Source: Sisyra terminalis
Lineage: Eukaryota > Arthropoda > Insecta > Neuroptera > Sisyridae
Length of the DNA: 64,000 nt
Direction of reading: 5' to 3'
Assembly: GCA_958496175.1 (NCBI GenBank)
Contig: OY292278.1
Location: 18,786,001-18,850,000, forward strand
Below are positions 33,978 to 46,435 of this stretch, piece by piece. The notes under the pieces are model-generated. The model was not told the DNA's origin, searched no databases, and was given only the letters and a program-made list of their open reading frames with translations. Made by a program: the position numbers and the translations under genes. Each line of letters begins with the position of its first letter. The stretch's first letter is position 1.

Positions 33978-35506
33978 GTGACATTCACGATACAGGAGTT
34001 CATATTTCTTGCTTTTATCTTTTATGATAGATGTTAAAATATGAAATTATGTTTTCTTAACATTGAATATCATTTTTCCAACACTTTTTTGTGAATAATA
34101 TTAAACACTTTATTAAATTAAAGAGATTATTTTAAAAATAACATTTTTTTTAGAATCACTTTAACGTTTAGGGCCATGTAAGATTTTCTTTGGTAAACAA
34201 ACAGCCAAAAATTTACATAAATTTCACTCACAATAACTATACAGAACAAATGTCTTGGAATAGTTAATACTATGGTTAGTAAGGAATACATTATTGATAG
34301 GTATATAGTTAATACTATGTAATTTGGGTCTAGACCAGTGGTTCCGAAAGGGGGCGATATCGCCTCTTTGTAGATGCTTTAACTTTATAAGGGGGCGGCA
34401 GCGATTTCCCAAGCAGAGGGTAATTGATGTTAATACTTGTAAGGTCTTGATGTGCTGTTTTGTCTTTTTAGGAAATTAGTATAATGAACCTTTGCTCAAC
34501 TATTATGTGAAGAGGATAGCATTTTTTTGTCTTAAAAGGGACGTTAATGAATGTACACAAAAGTTTGAGGATCTATGGTCTAATTTAATTAAATAGTAGG
34601 TAATGCCCTTTATCAATACACTAAACGTGTTATTATTATTTAAAATAAATTGAAAAATGTATACAATATAAAAAGGAAGGCTTTTGGAATGTTAGTCAAT
34701 ATTTTCAACAATGTATACAATTCTTTACATATGTTAATTGGGAAAATTTAAATAGAAATAAAAATCGTATCTAGAGAAAATAAGAAAAAACCAAACATTC
34801 ATCGTCCAACTATTCGTTGAGTTATTTTAAAACAAATTTAAACTATGTGTTCCAGTTATTTTTAACTTTGTAATTTCTCTCGATTTTTTTCTTATTATCT
34901 TAATAGATTTGAAATGAATGATCTCGTCATATTAGTACGATTTGCCTTCAATTCTACGTATATATCTGTCTCATATATGAAATATAAAATTAAAATAGCG
35001 ACAAGGTTATTTCTTTTCGATGTAAGCTCAATATTACAAATATATTAATAACTTAAGTTATATACTTACGGTTTAAATAAATAGTCAACTAAATACACTT
35101 TATTATCGAAAATGAATGGTTTAACGAAAAAAATGTGTCACTATATCGTATTAACATTATTTAAGGGGTATTATTTTGCTTAAATAGTTTAGATTTATTT
35201 ATTTTATAAAGTTTTAATTAGAAAAATTATAAATTCTGACTCCTATTCCCTATCTGTCAAAGCGATTCACATTTGATGTTAAAAGAAACTAGAAACTTGA
35301 ATGTAGAGAATGTAGGGAATGGAGATGAAAATGCTTTTTAAGTTGGTACTATTTGACATTTAATAACAGTTGGTGACAGTTAGCATTTGGCATTAACATT
35401 TTACTGCTTCTATTTGTTAGACTTGGTTTTGAAAATTTCTTAAACATTACAAATACTATTAATTAAAAATATATAAAAAGTATAAATAAATATAGAAGAG
35501 AACTTT
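33978..35506. other. Intergenic region upstream of MED11
   Basis: No gene is seen. At 34334 CAGTGGTTCCGAAAGGGGGCG resembles the left terminus of hAT-type elements and is preceded by GTCTAGAC, but I find no matching right end, so it may be a solo fragment. The last 200 bp should contain the MED11 promoter and 5' UTR; no TATA box is evident. Confidence 0.5.
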
Positions 35507-35989
35507 ATGAATAAAATGGCGGCTCCTATGGAACGTATACAAATTTTGGATACGATTGAAAAAGACATTATAACCTGTTTGCAAAGTGCTGGTGAATATT
35601 ACAAAATCCTATCAATATAGTATATTTTTTAACATTTTCTTCTTCCAGGTCAAGCATTTATGGAACTGAGTAAAGAAAAGTCGAGCTTAAAACAAGCTGA
35701 GGGTCAAACTCATCAATTTTTGAAAACACTGAGCCAAGTGGAATCAAAATTGACTGAGCAAATCAATTATTTGACTCAGGTGTCCACAGGACAGCCCCAT
35801 GAAGGATCTGGATATGCATCTCAGAAAGTATTACAAATGGCATGGCATAGACTTGAACATGCTCGTTCTCGAGTCAATGAATTGGATAGATTAAAAACCA
35901 AACAATTGGGTCGAGGATCGGGAACCCGTAATGGAAATGGTGCCACACCTGCAACGTCGGTAACACCAGGACCATCCTCAGCTACTTAA
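35507..35989 (+). CDS. MED11: Mediator complex subunit 11 (MED11)
   Basis: Two exons, 35507-35591 and 35649-35989, joined across a 57-bp intron (GTGAAT donor, TTCTTCCAG acceptor) in phase 1, encode 141 residues. The start of the family is recognisable (MERIQILDTIEKDI, then CLQSAGQAFMELSKEK). The helical body follows (FLKTLSQVESKLTEQI, then YASQKVLQMAWHRLEHARSR). MED11 is a small head-module subunit that pairs with MED22 and helps Mediator contact RNA polymerase II and TFIIH in the nucleus. The length fits the family (about 117 in mammals, longer in flies), and the C-terminal Gly/Thr/Pro/Ser tail is not conserved. I chose the first ATG (MNKMAAPMERIQ). The ATG at 35516 is in the same frame, has a better context (AAAATGGCG) and may be the real start. 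Confidence 0.95.
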
Positions 35990-36057
35990 GGATAGATTAA
36001 AATAATATTTTTTTATAATAATTTATAGTTTTATAATACAATGTGATACTTAAATAC

Positions 36058-36063
36058 AATAAA
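36058..36063 (+). terminator. Poly(A) signal of MED11
   Basis: AATAAA lies 69 bp after the MED11 stop codon, at a suitable distance for a short 3' UTR. Confidence 0.6.
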
Positions 36064-36164
36064 ACCTATATTACTTAAAATGCAGTATGATTATTTAACC
36101 CCGATGTATGGTAGACTAAAAGATTCTTCAAAACTTGTTTAGAATTAAGTTGATTTGAGATCTC

Positions 36165-36334
36165 TTTTTGATTATTATTTACCGTCGCTTTATTACAACT
36201 AAAATCATTAGCGACTCCAGAGTTAATAAAATCCGTAATCGAAAAATATTGAAAATTTACTCGATACGAGGATCGAACCCAAAACCTACCACTTCCAGAA
36301 TGGTCACCTATACCACTCAGCCATTAGTAGGCTT
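36165..36334 (-). mobile_element. tRNA-derived SINE, copy 4
   Basis: On the minus strand it reads AAAGCCTACTAATGGCTGAG, GGTTTTGGGTTCGATCCTCG (a good B box), then the body with AACTCTGGAGTCGC and the end GACGGTAAATAATAATC. It lies about 100 bp beyond the MED11 poly(A) signal. Confidence 0.85.
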
Positions 36335-37195
36335 TTAGATTTGAGATTAGTTTTTAAATCTTAAGACAAAAAAATACGTATAAATTTTATCGTTCTAAAT
36401 AAAATTTTAAAGAAGAAATTAAAACAATCAAATAATTTTTGCATAGCAGCAGATCCGTGAGAAATTTATCGCTCTTACGTTTTTATTTAAAAGTAACAGA
36501 TTGCGTGGGTTTATCTCACTCACTTTGAAAGCGAATTAAGATAATTTAATGAATTTCTCACTAGAATTAATTTATTGGTCAAGTGAGTAGACTTTTATCA
36601 TTAAAACAACTAGTTTTGCAATGGCTAGACTACGGGGCAACGGCATATTTGATGAGGTTTGGCCCCATCTGATCGTTGACGTATTTTTTTTTCTTCTTAG
36701 GTAAATTTATTTTAAATTTAATTGGGGTATCTACCGCTTAAAAGCGTTATATTATTTGATTAAATATTACTATTATCGTCATTATTTGCCGAAATTCATA
36801 TTTAAAACCAAATTATTGAAAGTTATGAATTTTCATATTCTTCTAAGCTTTAATAAATCAAATAAAAATAGATCTTTGTCAGTATTTTTCATGAATTGCG
36901 ACTTTAATTTGAATAAATTTTTTATCTTGCGAAGAAGCTTGTAGTCTCCCTTTTCTTGTTCCATAAAAGTTCTATTGAAGTTTCTAATTGTAAATAGTAA
37001 GTACCTACAATTTAATTTTGTGTCCTCAACTTAGATAATTCAACATTTTCCTAGTTGTTAGAAAACATTCAGAAGATTCAGAATGTTTCTATTATTCCAC
37101 GTTTTTAATGGTACACTCAATTCTTTTTTTACACGATAGACATACGAATCCAAAAATTTCACGTAAAAACAGAATCAGATGTAAACCTTGTTAAA

Positions 37196-37277
37196 AAGGC
37201 ATTTTAAACGATCAAAAAACTGATTAGACGTCATTTAAAGTTATTAAGGTCATTTTAAACATAAATTTTTTAACAGG
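37196..37277. mobile_element. MITE family B, copy 2 (short)
   Basis: The ends CCTTGTTAAAAAGGCATTTT and AAATTTTTTAACAGG are inverted copies. The 82-bp copy keeps a GACGTCATTTAAAGTTATTA centre and looks internally deleted relative to the other members. Confidence 0.65.
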
Positions 37278-37925
37278 GAACATTATTTAAAAAAATCTTT
37301 TTACAGAATTTTTACTTCATTTACGAATTTATTTCCATATTATACTAAAATTCGTGTAAAAACAAAACATTTGTGTAAGAAGAAAATAATCTTTCTTTTG
37401 GGCTCTCGTTTAATCAAATTCATGTTAAAAGAGAATTAGGGTAATTTGATTTTTAATTAAATTTTATTTCGGTGTTCGGTTTTCCTCTCTTGCATTTTGT
37501 ATGGTTTAATTTGTTGATTGAAATTATCATTAGGTGAAAATTATATTCAGAACCGTCGATTAATGGTACATAAATTGATAAACTCTTTTTTATAATTTTG
37601 ACTTCTTATTCTTCCAATTTTTTAACGATAGATCAAATCAACATTATTTTTACTTTATCTTTTAATTAACAACTCCAATCGCGTTAACTCAAAACATATA
37701 TTTATATTTTTTTCTGAAGAATAATGATTATATCATGGAACAGGTTTATCGGGGATATCATTAAAAAAACGCTCCTTATACTCGACCTCAAGAATGGAGT
37801 GGAACTGAGCACCTACATGTGCAAATAATCCTACAGTAAACCATAAATAATTTTTTAAATAAATGTTTTGGGTTTTGTAATCAATCACAGCAAACACATA
37901 ATTTAATAATTTATATCCTTCTTTA

Positions 37926-38152
37926 CCTTGTTAAAAAAAGCATTTAGAGGCATTTTGAAATCGTTATAATTAAAATAACTTTAATAATTCTAAACGACTA
38001 CTAATGGCTACTAATGGCTTTTAAGGAACACAATAAGCCTAAGGCTGCAGTATTAAGGTACCCAAGCCTCATCCTGGTGAACCGTTATAAAAGAAGACTT
38101 CTAATGGGTTTTTTGAACATTTTAAATACCTTTAAATGCTTTTTTTAACTGG
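37926..38152. mobile_element. MITE family B, copy 3, with an internal insert
   Basis: The ends CCTTGTTAAAAAAAGCATTT and AAATGCTTTTTTTAACTGG pair, and the interior has AATAATTCTAAACGACTAC. A segment of about 90 bp containing AAGCCTAAGGCTGC interrupts it, and ACTTCTAATGGG resumes afterwards. The insert could be a further small repeat. Confidence 0.65.
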
Positions 38153-38288
38153 ATGTACTTCGAAGTTATCTTTTAACACTATTCTTCCATTTTCCTAAAA
38201 TATAGCCCCAAATCATTCAAATAAAACCCTTTTCGATTTTCATAGTACAGCTTACCTAGAGGTAAAAATAAATTTGCAAAATATAACA

Positions 38289-38294
38289 TTTATT
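38289..38294 (-). terminator. Poly(A) signal of the homocysteine methyltransferase gene
   Basis: AATAAA on the minus strand, about 103 bp beyond the stop codon. Confidence 0.5.
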
Positions 38295-38396
38295 TAAAAA
38301 TATGGCACGAAATTAACAACTTTCATATTACTTTATCAATGTTTACAAATTCAAAAAGAATTCAAGTCTTAGTTGTTAAAATTAGGTTGAGGTCGT

Positions 38397-41007
38397 TTAT
38401 GTTTTGTGACACCATTTGGTAACTTCATTTTTAATGCGGCTTACATCAGCCGCATACGTTCGACAACAACCCCCAACCCAAGTAATTCCCATGTCTAACC
38501 ATTTTTGGACGTAAATATCCACAGGTTCACATTTATCTCGATCAATCCATCTAAAACATAAAAATCTCTTTAAAATATAAATACTATGTTTTTATCATAT
38601 GGGTTTCTAAAGCTTTTTGTTGTTGGGATCTTATAATATTTATAAATTTTATGGGACCATTTAAGTATTACATTATTCATTTTAATTGAAAATGAAAAAA
38701 AATTGTAGGCCCTGCAATTCCAGTTGGAGTCGCGATCTACAGATTAGAAACTCTGATTTAGAAGATGAAAATTTTTCTTACCCAAATTGAGGATTATAAT
38801 TTTCACCGCTGTTAGGGTAAACTATTAGAGGTATAGGATTTTCTCTGTTTTTATTAATATCTTGGAAGAGGTGTTGGACGAATCTAGGAGCTAAACAATT
38901 TACTCCTACTGCTAATAGCTGCGACCGATTTAATGACCAACAACGAATAGCTACTTCTTGAAATTTCTCTCCGTTACTAATATGATGTTCGTCCTAAAAA
39001 TAAAATATTAGATTTCAACTTTATTTATTCACAAAATGTTACGAATATAGAAAAAAATGTGTTTTTAAGGGATTGTTTTCATTTAATTAAAATGGAAGGA
39101 ATGCCATCGGTGCTTCTTTTCGCAACTTCCGTGGATGCTCTTTTATTTTAAAAAAGGGAACTGTTATAAAACACGGGTTTATTTCATGATATACCAGAAA
39201 AATTGATATAAGCCATATTAAAAAAAGACATTTAAAGGTATTTTGAAATCATTACATTTAAAAGGCTTTTAATAAGTTTAAATGACTTCTAATGGAGTTT
39301 TTGAACATTTAAAATACCCTTGAAAGTTTTTTTTAACATGAAGTTATTGTAAAATCATGGTATAGATAAACCACTTTATATTCTAAAAGATGATCCCCAA
39401 AGATAATTTATTAACTAAAATTATTTCAAGTATAACAGTTCTAATTTATGATGATTACATTATGTACTCAGGGTAAAAATGTTTTTTGAATTTTAAAGCA
39501 TTTTTATTATTATTAAGCCGTTTTAAATTAGATTTTGAGCATAGAGCTTTTTTTTAATTGTATCTAATTTAAGAAATAAAAAAAATTAATAATATTCAAT
39601 AAGGTCCAAATGCTCAAACAATGATTAGAGTTGCAGAATATTTGTACATTACGGACAGTTATAAAAAAAATCTTCAAAAAAACTGTTTAACAGATGTGCA
39701 GTTTTTAATATGGTTATCGTATTTGCAAAGGTGTGAAATTAAGAAAAAGTAATATAAATATGTCAATAATTACTTTACAACTAAAAGCAAGCCAAGCTTT
39801 AATGTTTGGAAATTCTTTGATTAATTCAACTAGTACTTCGGCTTCTTTACTGCAAGGAATGGTTTCCAGACCTAGAAAATCGACGCCTTCTTCAACTAGA
39901 GCTTTTATTCGAGGAAGATGCCATTTACGTAACTTTTCTTTGCTAACAACTTCCTCATATTCGCCAGTATACTCAGATCCGTCATGTAAGGATGCTCCAT
40001 AAGGGCCGACCGAACCAACTATAAATGGACGAGGTCTATCTGGAAAAACAATAAATATATAATATCCCAATTTATTAATATTATATAAACTAAAAGTGCG
40101 CTACGAAGTGAAAATAGTAAAAATAAATAGGAAACCTTTGATAACTTTAATTTTGCATAATTGCTAGGAATATAACATCTACAAAAATTTAATTTTCAGC
40201 ACTTGAAAATTATTCAATTTTCATTAATAAATTACCGGCAAATAAAAAAAAAATGATTAGCAATTAGGGTAAAAAAATTATGGTAAAAGGAAGTAAAATG
40301 TTATTGAATCAAAAAATTCTGCCTTATACTCGTAATTGTGGATGAGCAATTATGTAGGGTATTTTTGGAGAATATAATTGAAAACAGTTAAAATGTTATT
40401 GCTGTGCACCGTATTCGCTTATATTATAGTTGAGCAGAATTTTTCCCAAAAATTACATTTAAGTTTATTTTTTGGATAAATATTCAAGTATTTCAAGTAT
40501 TTTCTAAATTCAAGTATTTTTACTTTCGATTATAAAATCTCTTGAGATCGTTCCATTAATGTTGTGAGAATCACTTTTAGTTGTTATAAAAATATTATTT
40601 CATACTTGGTTCAGGATATTCGTGCATGAATATATCGCAAGCTTTTTTCGCTAGTTTAACAGAGTCTTTTATTAGTTGAACACTTTGTTCCTCATTCAAA
40701 TGTAAATATTGCATGAAGCCTCCAACGCTGGCTTGGTATGAATTTGTCATGATAACATCGGCTCCAGCTGGAAAAAAGAAAAACCGTTTAATATATTATT
40801 TTAATACTTGACGGAAAATTTACCTCGAAGGAAATCAAGGTGCGTATTCACAACATCTAGGGGATGAGTCGCCAGGAAACGAGCACTCCACAAAGGATCG
40901 CCGTCAACAATTTCTCCCACATGACAACTTAGTTGAGTCGCAAATCCACCATCAAGCACTATTATCTTCCGAGCACTTTCCTCAGGATTTAATGGGGACT
41001 CTGACAT
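38397..41007 (-). CDS. Homocysteine S-methyltransferase
   Basis: Five minus-strand exons: 41007-40824, 40767-40606, 40039-39774, 38993-38782, 38550-38397. All junctions are GT-AG with matching phases, giving 325 residues, the usual length for the stand-alone family. It transfers a methyl group from S-methylmethionine (or S-adenosylmethionine) to homocysteine, making methionine in the cytosol. Motifs: VLDGGFATQL near residue 20, ADVIMTNSYQAS, GSVGPYGASLHDGSEYTG, GLETIPCSKEAE, GVNCLAP (Cys237) and GGCCR (Cys303, Cys304). The three cysteines are the zinc ligands that bind homocysteine, so the enzyme should be active. There is no signal peptide. The start ATG is the first in frame that precedes the conserved core; upstream codons lack an ATG. 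A family B MITE sits in the third intron. Confidence 0.95.
38994..39773. other. Third intron of the methyltransferase gene
   Basis: A 780-bp intron with donor GTAATT and acceptor ATTTTTAG. It carries family B MITE copy 4 and is otherwise AT-rich. Confidence 0.8.
39213..39340. mobile_element. MITE family B, copy 4
   Basis: The ends CCATATTAAAAAAAGACATT and TTTTTTTTAACATG pair imperfectly. The interior AATAAGTTTAAATGACTTCT followed by AATGG matches copies 1 and 3. It is about 128 bp long, inside an intron. Confidence 0.65.
40040..40605. other. Second intron of the methyltransferase gene
   Basis: A 566-bp intron with donor GTATGA and acceptor TTTTTCCAG. No repeat or RNA gene is evident. Confidence 0.8.
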
Positions 41008-42273
41008 TGTACTCGATGGAAAACTCTGAAGCAAATGATGAATTTTATCAGAAAAAAGACTTTCTTAATAATTTCCTCGTAAAGTGTTTCCTTTCCAATA
41101 AATATTATTATCTTTGCACACACAACACAAATATTGAACTTGCAATTCTACCACATAGAAAATTTTTCCCTTGTTTTCTTTGTCAAGAACAATTTCACAT
41201 TAAAATATCGGTTGGACTTGTTTTAACATGGGAATCAATATATTTTATTGCTTAATCAGGCTTTGAATAATTTTCTTCAATTATGATATTCGTTTATTTA
41301 TTTATATAACAGCCAGTCTTTACACATTTTAAAGATAATAGTATACATAAATAAATGATAAGGGCAGACTATCATTTTATCTGGTTTGCTTTGTAAAAAT
41401 GTATTCATTACGGATATTATATATGGTCCGGAATTCAAAAATATATCAATTAACATTAAAATACCTTAGGTATATATTATATTCATAAAATATAATATTT
41501 CACACATATCTACTAACTACTGAGCTGCTTTTTTGTACCTAAAAAACGAAAGAAAAATTTAAAAGAATCGTTTGAATATAAATGAACAACACGGCCCTGG
41601 CTATATTATTTTAGAATTAAAAATACAAAATGCATTAAGATAAAATAAATGAATGAGAAAAATATTTTCGCAAAAGAATATTTAATGATTATTTGCGTTT
41701 GTTTCGTTTTGATAAAAGCTGAACAACGTAGCAGATTTAAAATGGAAAAAGATTTTGCAAAATTTCAAAGAGAAAATATTAAAATGTTCTAAAAAGATAT
41801 AAAAATGTTTTATTCCAAAATGACCTATGCCCTTTGTAAGAACTTTTGCCTTATAAAAACAGACAACAGCACAAGGGTTCTTACAAATTATTCAATAGTG
41901 TTTAAGCAAATTGTATGAAGAGATAAGATCATATCTAATATTTTAAATTTCTTTAAATTTCTTCCTCACCAAACCATATTATTTAGTATAAGACCAAATT
42001 AATTTCTCTGACCTATTTGGTAATGGTTAATGGTAAATCTCACATTAGTGCTTTCATCTATCTATATATTTATATTTCAAATGTGAAAGTGTGTTTGTTT
42101 TTCAATAACAGCTATACCCATTTTGATAAAAAGTAATTTGAACTATGTATGAAGCTTTTTGTTAAGAGTTATTTCAGTTACCCAATGACTGAAAGAAATT
42201 ATAGACATTTAATGTAGTAATCAGCTCATGGGATTTTTGGACTAAAATTTAAATATTTTCTTAATGGTTTTTA
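41008..42273. other. Upstream region of the methyltransferase gene
   Basis: The part nearest 41008 should hold the 5' UTR and promoter of the minus-strand gene. A segment near 42060-42190 (GTGAAAGTGTGTTTGTTTTTC, then ACCCATTTTGATAAAAAGTA) resembles 57480-57610 and may be a shared interspersed repeat. No gene is visible. Confidence 0.45.
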
Positions 42274-42887
42274 CAGTCCCTGGCCATATTAATAGACGAT
42301 TTTGTATAAAACCTGAAGTAAGAGCTATTTTATTTTGGGTCCATATTTCTGATTGGGTTTAATTTTCCTGTACAAATTTTATTTATTACGCTTATTTCTA
42401 ACTAGCGTAACCCAAAATCATATTTACTAAAAATAAATTGTTACCATCAAATTAATTAAACATCTTCTTAATTATGGCGAGCTGAATTATTTAATATTTA
42501 ATTGAAAGCTCGTTTACTAATATTTAAGTTCCGATTCTGCGCAGTCTGCGCTATGTAGGATAATACCGTCTGCTGTATTTGTGGGTGATTATTCTATATG
42601 TGAATACTTTTTCTAAGGGCTATTTTTCTGTTGTGACCACCTCTTTAGCTACTTTTTTCTTCAACAATTTCCACATATTTTCAATGGGTTTCAAATCAAG
42701 GCTATTATCCTAAAGTGGGGTAATAGGAATAATAAACACGGTTTTACCCTTATCCATAAAGTATATTTCTTAAAAATCAAAATAACCTTTAATATTGTAG
42801 AAAGTAAACAATATTAAATTTAATTTAGTAGAATATATACATTTTGTATTAAATCTTAAGTGCGTCTAATAATATGGCCAGGGACTG
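42274..42887 (-). mobile_element. Decayed Tc1/mariner-type transposon with TA duplication
   Basis: The terminal inverted repeats CAGTCCCTGGCCATATTAAT (left) and ATTATTAGACG / CAGTCCCTGGCCATAT (right, reversed) match over about 26 bp. The dinucleotide TA flanks both ends (42272-42273 and 42888-42889). At 614 bp the copy is less than half the length of an autonomous element. The remaining transposase piece at 42709-42620 (minus) places the original gene on the minus strand. Confidence 0.9.
42620..42709 (-). pseudogene. Tc1-type transposase C-terminal remnant
   Basis: Thirty minus-strand codons read DNSLDLKPIENMWKLLKKK and then VAKEVV before a stop. This corresponds to the SPDLNPIENxW block of Tc1 transposases, whose Glu is the last residue of the catalytic triad. 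A stop codon lies directly upstream and the first two catalytic Asp residues are absent, so it is non-functional. Confidence 0.85.
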
Positions 42888-42889
42888 TA

Positions 42890-44120
42890 TTTGATTTTCG
42901 TACGTTTCGTTCTCTTTCGAAACATTATCAGTACCTACTTGATTCTTAGACGAAAAAGTTGTACGAAGATCGAAAATAAATCATTAAAATCAAAGTATTT
43001 GATTTGTGGTCCAAAACTACTATGAGCTGTTTACTTCATTTAACTAAGAATGGACATTAACCAAATAAATGTATAAAAATTTAAGACTAAGAATTGTAGG
43101 ATTTTCTCACTTTTAAAGTGAAATTTATTGATTTTTTCTGATACTTTTTTCTCAAATTTAGTCATTACGGAATAAAGTACGATTATTAAACTTTAAGCAA
43201 ATATATTTTAGTAGATCCGTTTAAGATATTAGTTTCATAAAACATATGTGTTTGAGGTGTGAAAAATATTTCTATTATAGAAACAGTATTTCAAAATATT
43301 AAAATGCTTCATTAACTTTAGGGCATTCGGTAAATTTAAACGACATATATTATTTTGCCTTGAAGGAATAGTATTCATTTATTTGTCACGCTGATGAAGT
43401 CACGGGTATCAACTAATGGTTTATTCAATCCTAATTTCAGATAACCAGTTTTAATTTATTGCTAACCAATTTTTTGTTAACTAATTGTCTAATAGGTACT
43501 TTGGGTTAGTATATTTTATTGACTATAGATAACGTTATAAAGTTACAAAGTAGAAATTTTACTCCTGAAATCAAAGATAAACTTCTAATAGTTGCAATGG
43601 TATAGATGGATTGACTCTACTTTTTCATTTAAATTGAAGTTTAAATTATCCAGATAGAAGAAATTAGGACGCTGTTCATTAGTAAAATCAATAAGTAAAA
43701 AGCTTTCACGATTACACCTATTAAAATATATAATTAATGAAGTGTTTTGATGAAAAATGTTTAATTTAACAAATTTATTTGGCATTATTGATTACTGTAT
43801 GGATTAATAATTCTATTGATGACCTAATAAATATCCTGTTTATTAGAAAGACAATTCTAGAATATATATCTAAATATTTCAAGAGTTTCTTTTGAATATA
43901 CGTTAAAAACTATAGAAAAATCAAAAATAATGGCAAAAAAGTACATGAAACTCAGAAAAACTAGACATTATTGTCATTAAAAAATTCAAATACTTTCAAA
44001 AGAACAATGAAAAATAGCAAAAGGAATGACGCCTTTCTATTTACAATTAAAAAGGGAATCTAATAAATATTTCTATTAAATTTTCAATCTAATTCTAACA
44101 TAATATACAATAACTATTTA
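42890..44120. other. Intergenic DNA without recognisable genes
   Basis: AT-rich, with ACGTTTCGTTCTC at about 42902 recalling the foldback repeats at 3.0 and 21.3 kb. No coding region is supported. Confidence 0.5.
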
Positions 44121-44290
44121 ACCTATTGGTGGCCAAGTGGTCCAGTTGACCGCTCCAAAACTGATTGATTTTGAGTGGGATCCTCATATCGAGCAAATTT
44201 TCAATATTAATCGATTACGGATTTTTATAAACCCTAGAGTCACTAAAGATCTTAGTTATTATAAAGTGACTGTAAGTAACAATTAAAAAA
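44121..44290 (+). mobile_element. tRNA-derived SINE, copy 5
   Basis: It starts CCTATTGGTGGCCAAGTGGT (A box), then GACCGCTCCAAAACTGATTG, a B-box-like GAGTGGGATCCTC, ATATCGAGCAAATTTTC, and the body with AACCCTAGAGTCACTAAAG. It ends GACTGTAAGTAACAATTAAA plus a few A. It is a good plus-strand example of the family. Confidence 0.85.
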
Positions 44291-45704
44291 ATCAATAAAT
44301 TCATATACAATAATATCTTATAAGTTGTCTTCCAATTATTCCAAAATTTGACGTATAATTTTTTCAAATGAAAATACGGAAAATAATATTGAAGAATTGA
44401 AGAAAGCCATTATGTCTATGGCGTTATAAATACATAAAAATAACTACCACAAATCTATTTTAAACAGTGGCACCAAGCAACAATAGTATATCTCCTAATT
44501 CTTTTCTAATTTTAGCTAAAATTTATATTTTTAAAGAAAATACTCTTGTTGTTTCAGTAATTTAAGAAGTTCATAGATAAGAAGCGTCTAGACAATTTTT
44601 AAGTACATAAATAGTTATCAGTTTTATCATTACAACCACAAGTTAATTTTGAAAATGACTATCAAGTATAAATTAAATGACTAACGATTTGTAAACTAAT
44701 ATAAAATTTTTAATTGATTAAATGGAAACTAAAATTATTACCCAAATGGATACTTTTTGTAAATTTTCTTTTCTAATGGCAATGGTGAATGAATGGATTT
44801 TATTATTTGTAGCCCTATAAACATTTCATCGTCCTAGAATTTTCCATCTTATTAACATTTTATTTTGTTTTTACTATTTTTTTTTCACTTACATAATGAG
44901 CTTGGAGAGGCTTTCATAGTTCCTTTTTGTTTGAAAAAGGGAAAATAAATAGTTTTCTTTCATTACTTTAGTACTCACTCCTATAAATTGCTTAAAAATC
45001 TTATGCTAATAATTCGGCAACAAATTTATTACTTAACCTTCTGTTTGTATTTTGAGATTTAGGTATCATATTCTTATGTTATGATAAAATGAGAATCATC
45101 TACCAATTTTTATAAGTTGAAATAATTAACTTAATTATATATTACTTAAGATATAGATTTCTAATGATAATATTTTTAAAATATTTTTTCGTTTTTATGA
45201 AATGAAGAATTTGAAGATATTTTCTATGTGGTATTGACATAATATAATCTTTTTACAATTTAAAAAGCTCAAAAGCTCCAAACCTTAAAATCCTGAAATA
45301 TTTTTATTCCAACTTTCATATAATCAAGTTATAAATGGGATGACGAGCATAACGGTGCACTGGAGAGAAACTCTAGTAAAATAAAATCAGTGGGGTTAAT
45401 GGCACTTTTGTAAAACCATTGAAATACATAGTAGGTATATCAAAACTCTTATAAAACGAAATATTTTAATTAAATAAAATTCAAATAAGAAAATTTTTCG
45501 CTTTTAACAGAATGTTGATTGTAGTTTATCTAGAATCTCGATTGTTGAGATCGTAATTGTTAATAACTTTAACTAGTACCCTCGTATTTGGGTTTGATAA
45601 AATTAGAATTACAAGCTGCTAGAAGAGAAACCATACTGTTCTTATTTATTTTTGAAAATTTTATAAAATTTTCATTTATTTTCTGATGAAAATAAACTAT
45701 TGCA
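44291..45704. other. Intergenic DNA without recognisable genes
   Basis: About 1.4 kb of AT-rich sequence. I see nothing beyond poly(A/T) runs. Confidence 0.5.
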
Positions 45705-45890
45705 AGTCTGCTGGTGGCTGAGTGGTCAAGACGGCCGTTTCAAAACCAATAGATGTTGGGTTTGAATCTCGTACGAGCAAATTTTCGATATATTCACGAT
45801 GATTTGATAATTCACGATATACGGATTTTATTAGCCCTAGAGTTGTTAAAGACCATGGAAATTTTAAAGGAATGGCAAACAAGAATAAAT
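45705..45890 (+). mobile_element. tRNA-derived SINE, copy 6
   Basis: The head CTGGTGGCTGAGTGGTCAAG is a near-canonical A box and GGGTTTGAATCTCG a near B box. ACGAGCAAATTTTCGATAT and ATTAGCCCTAGAGTTG from the shared body follow. A short internal repeat (CACGATGATTTGATAATTCACGAT) lengthens this copy. The tail is diverged, so the end is approximate. Confidence 0.8.
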
Positions 45891-46435
45891 ATACAAAATA
45901 CAATGAAAAATTGATAAATCTTTTCGTAAAATATTTAATTTTCTCTTAAAATGTTTGATATTCATGTGTTTTGGTAACTATTTAACGACTTTTATAACTC
46001 CAAAGAAAGAAAAAAAGTTTTTCGTCCAGTGGTGTAACTACAGGGAAGCGACTGGAAGCAACGCTTCCGAATCCTCGTCTGCAGGGGGCCCCTTTTAATT
46101 CCCTTTTATATTGACGAGATTTTGAAATAAAAAAAACCTTTTTGCGATTTTTTTCAATGGAAATTCATCCTACCAAGGAATGGACAAACAAATTATTTCT
46201 TTATACTTTTCCCGTCACTGTAGCTACCGTACAAATTAAATACAGCAAATTAAAAATTATAAACGATTTTAACAGAAACTCTGTTGATAAATTGCGTCTG
46301 AGATATTTACTATTGATTACTATTGAGGATAAAAAAGGGATTTCAATTACACACGAAAACTTAACTTGACAACTGTGCGGCTGCAAAATCAAGACGAAAA
46401 TTCATTTATGTAACTTTTTATGCTTTTGTTTAACA

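Larger units (their letters stand above)
36335..38396. other. Intergenic region between MED11 and the homocysteine methyltransferase gene
   Basis: It holds two family B foldbacks (37196-37277 and 37926-38152). The last ~100 bp are the 3' UTR of the convergent methyltransferase gene. No other gene is supported. Confidence 0.6.

Noticed and set aside
34334..34430. Third hAT element starting CAGTGGTTCC
   Set aside because: Only a left-end-like sequence is visible. No inverted right end or second copy of GTCTAGAC was found.
45705..45790. Possible functional tRNA-Ser/Leu gene
   Set aside because: The A and B boxes are good, but there is no acceptor-stem pairing, and the sequence continues into the same body as six other copies, so it is a SINE head.
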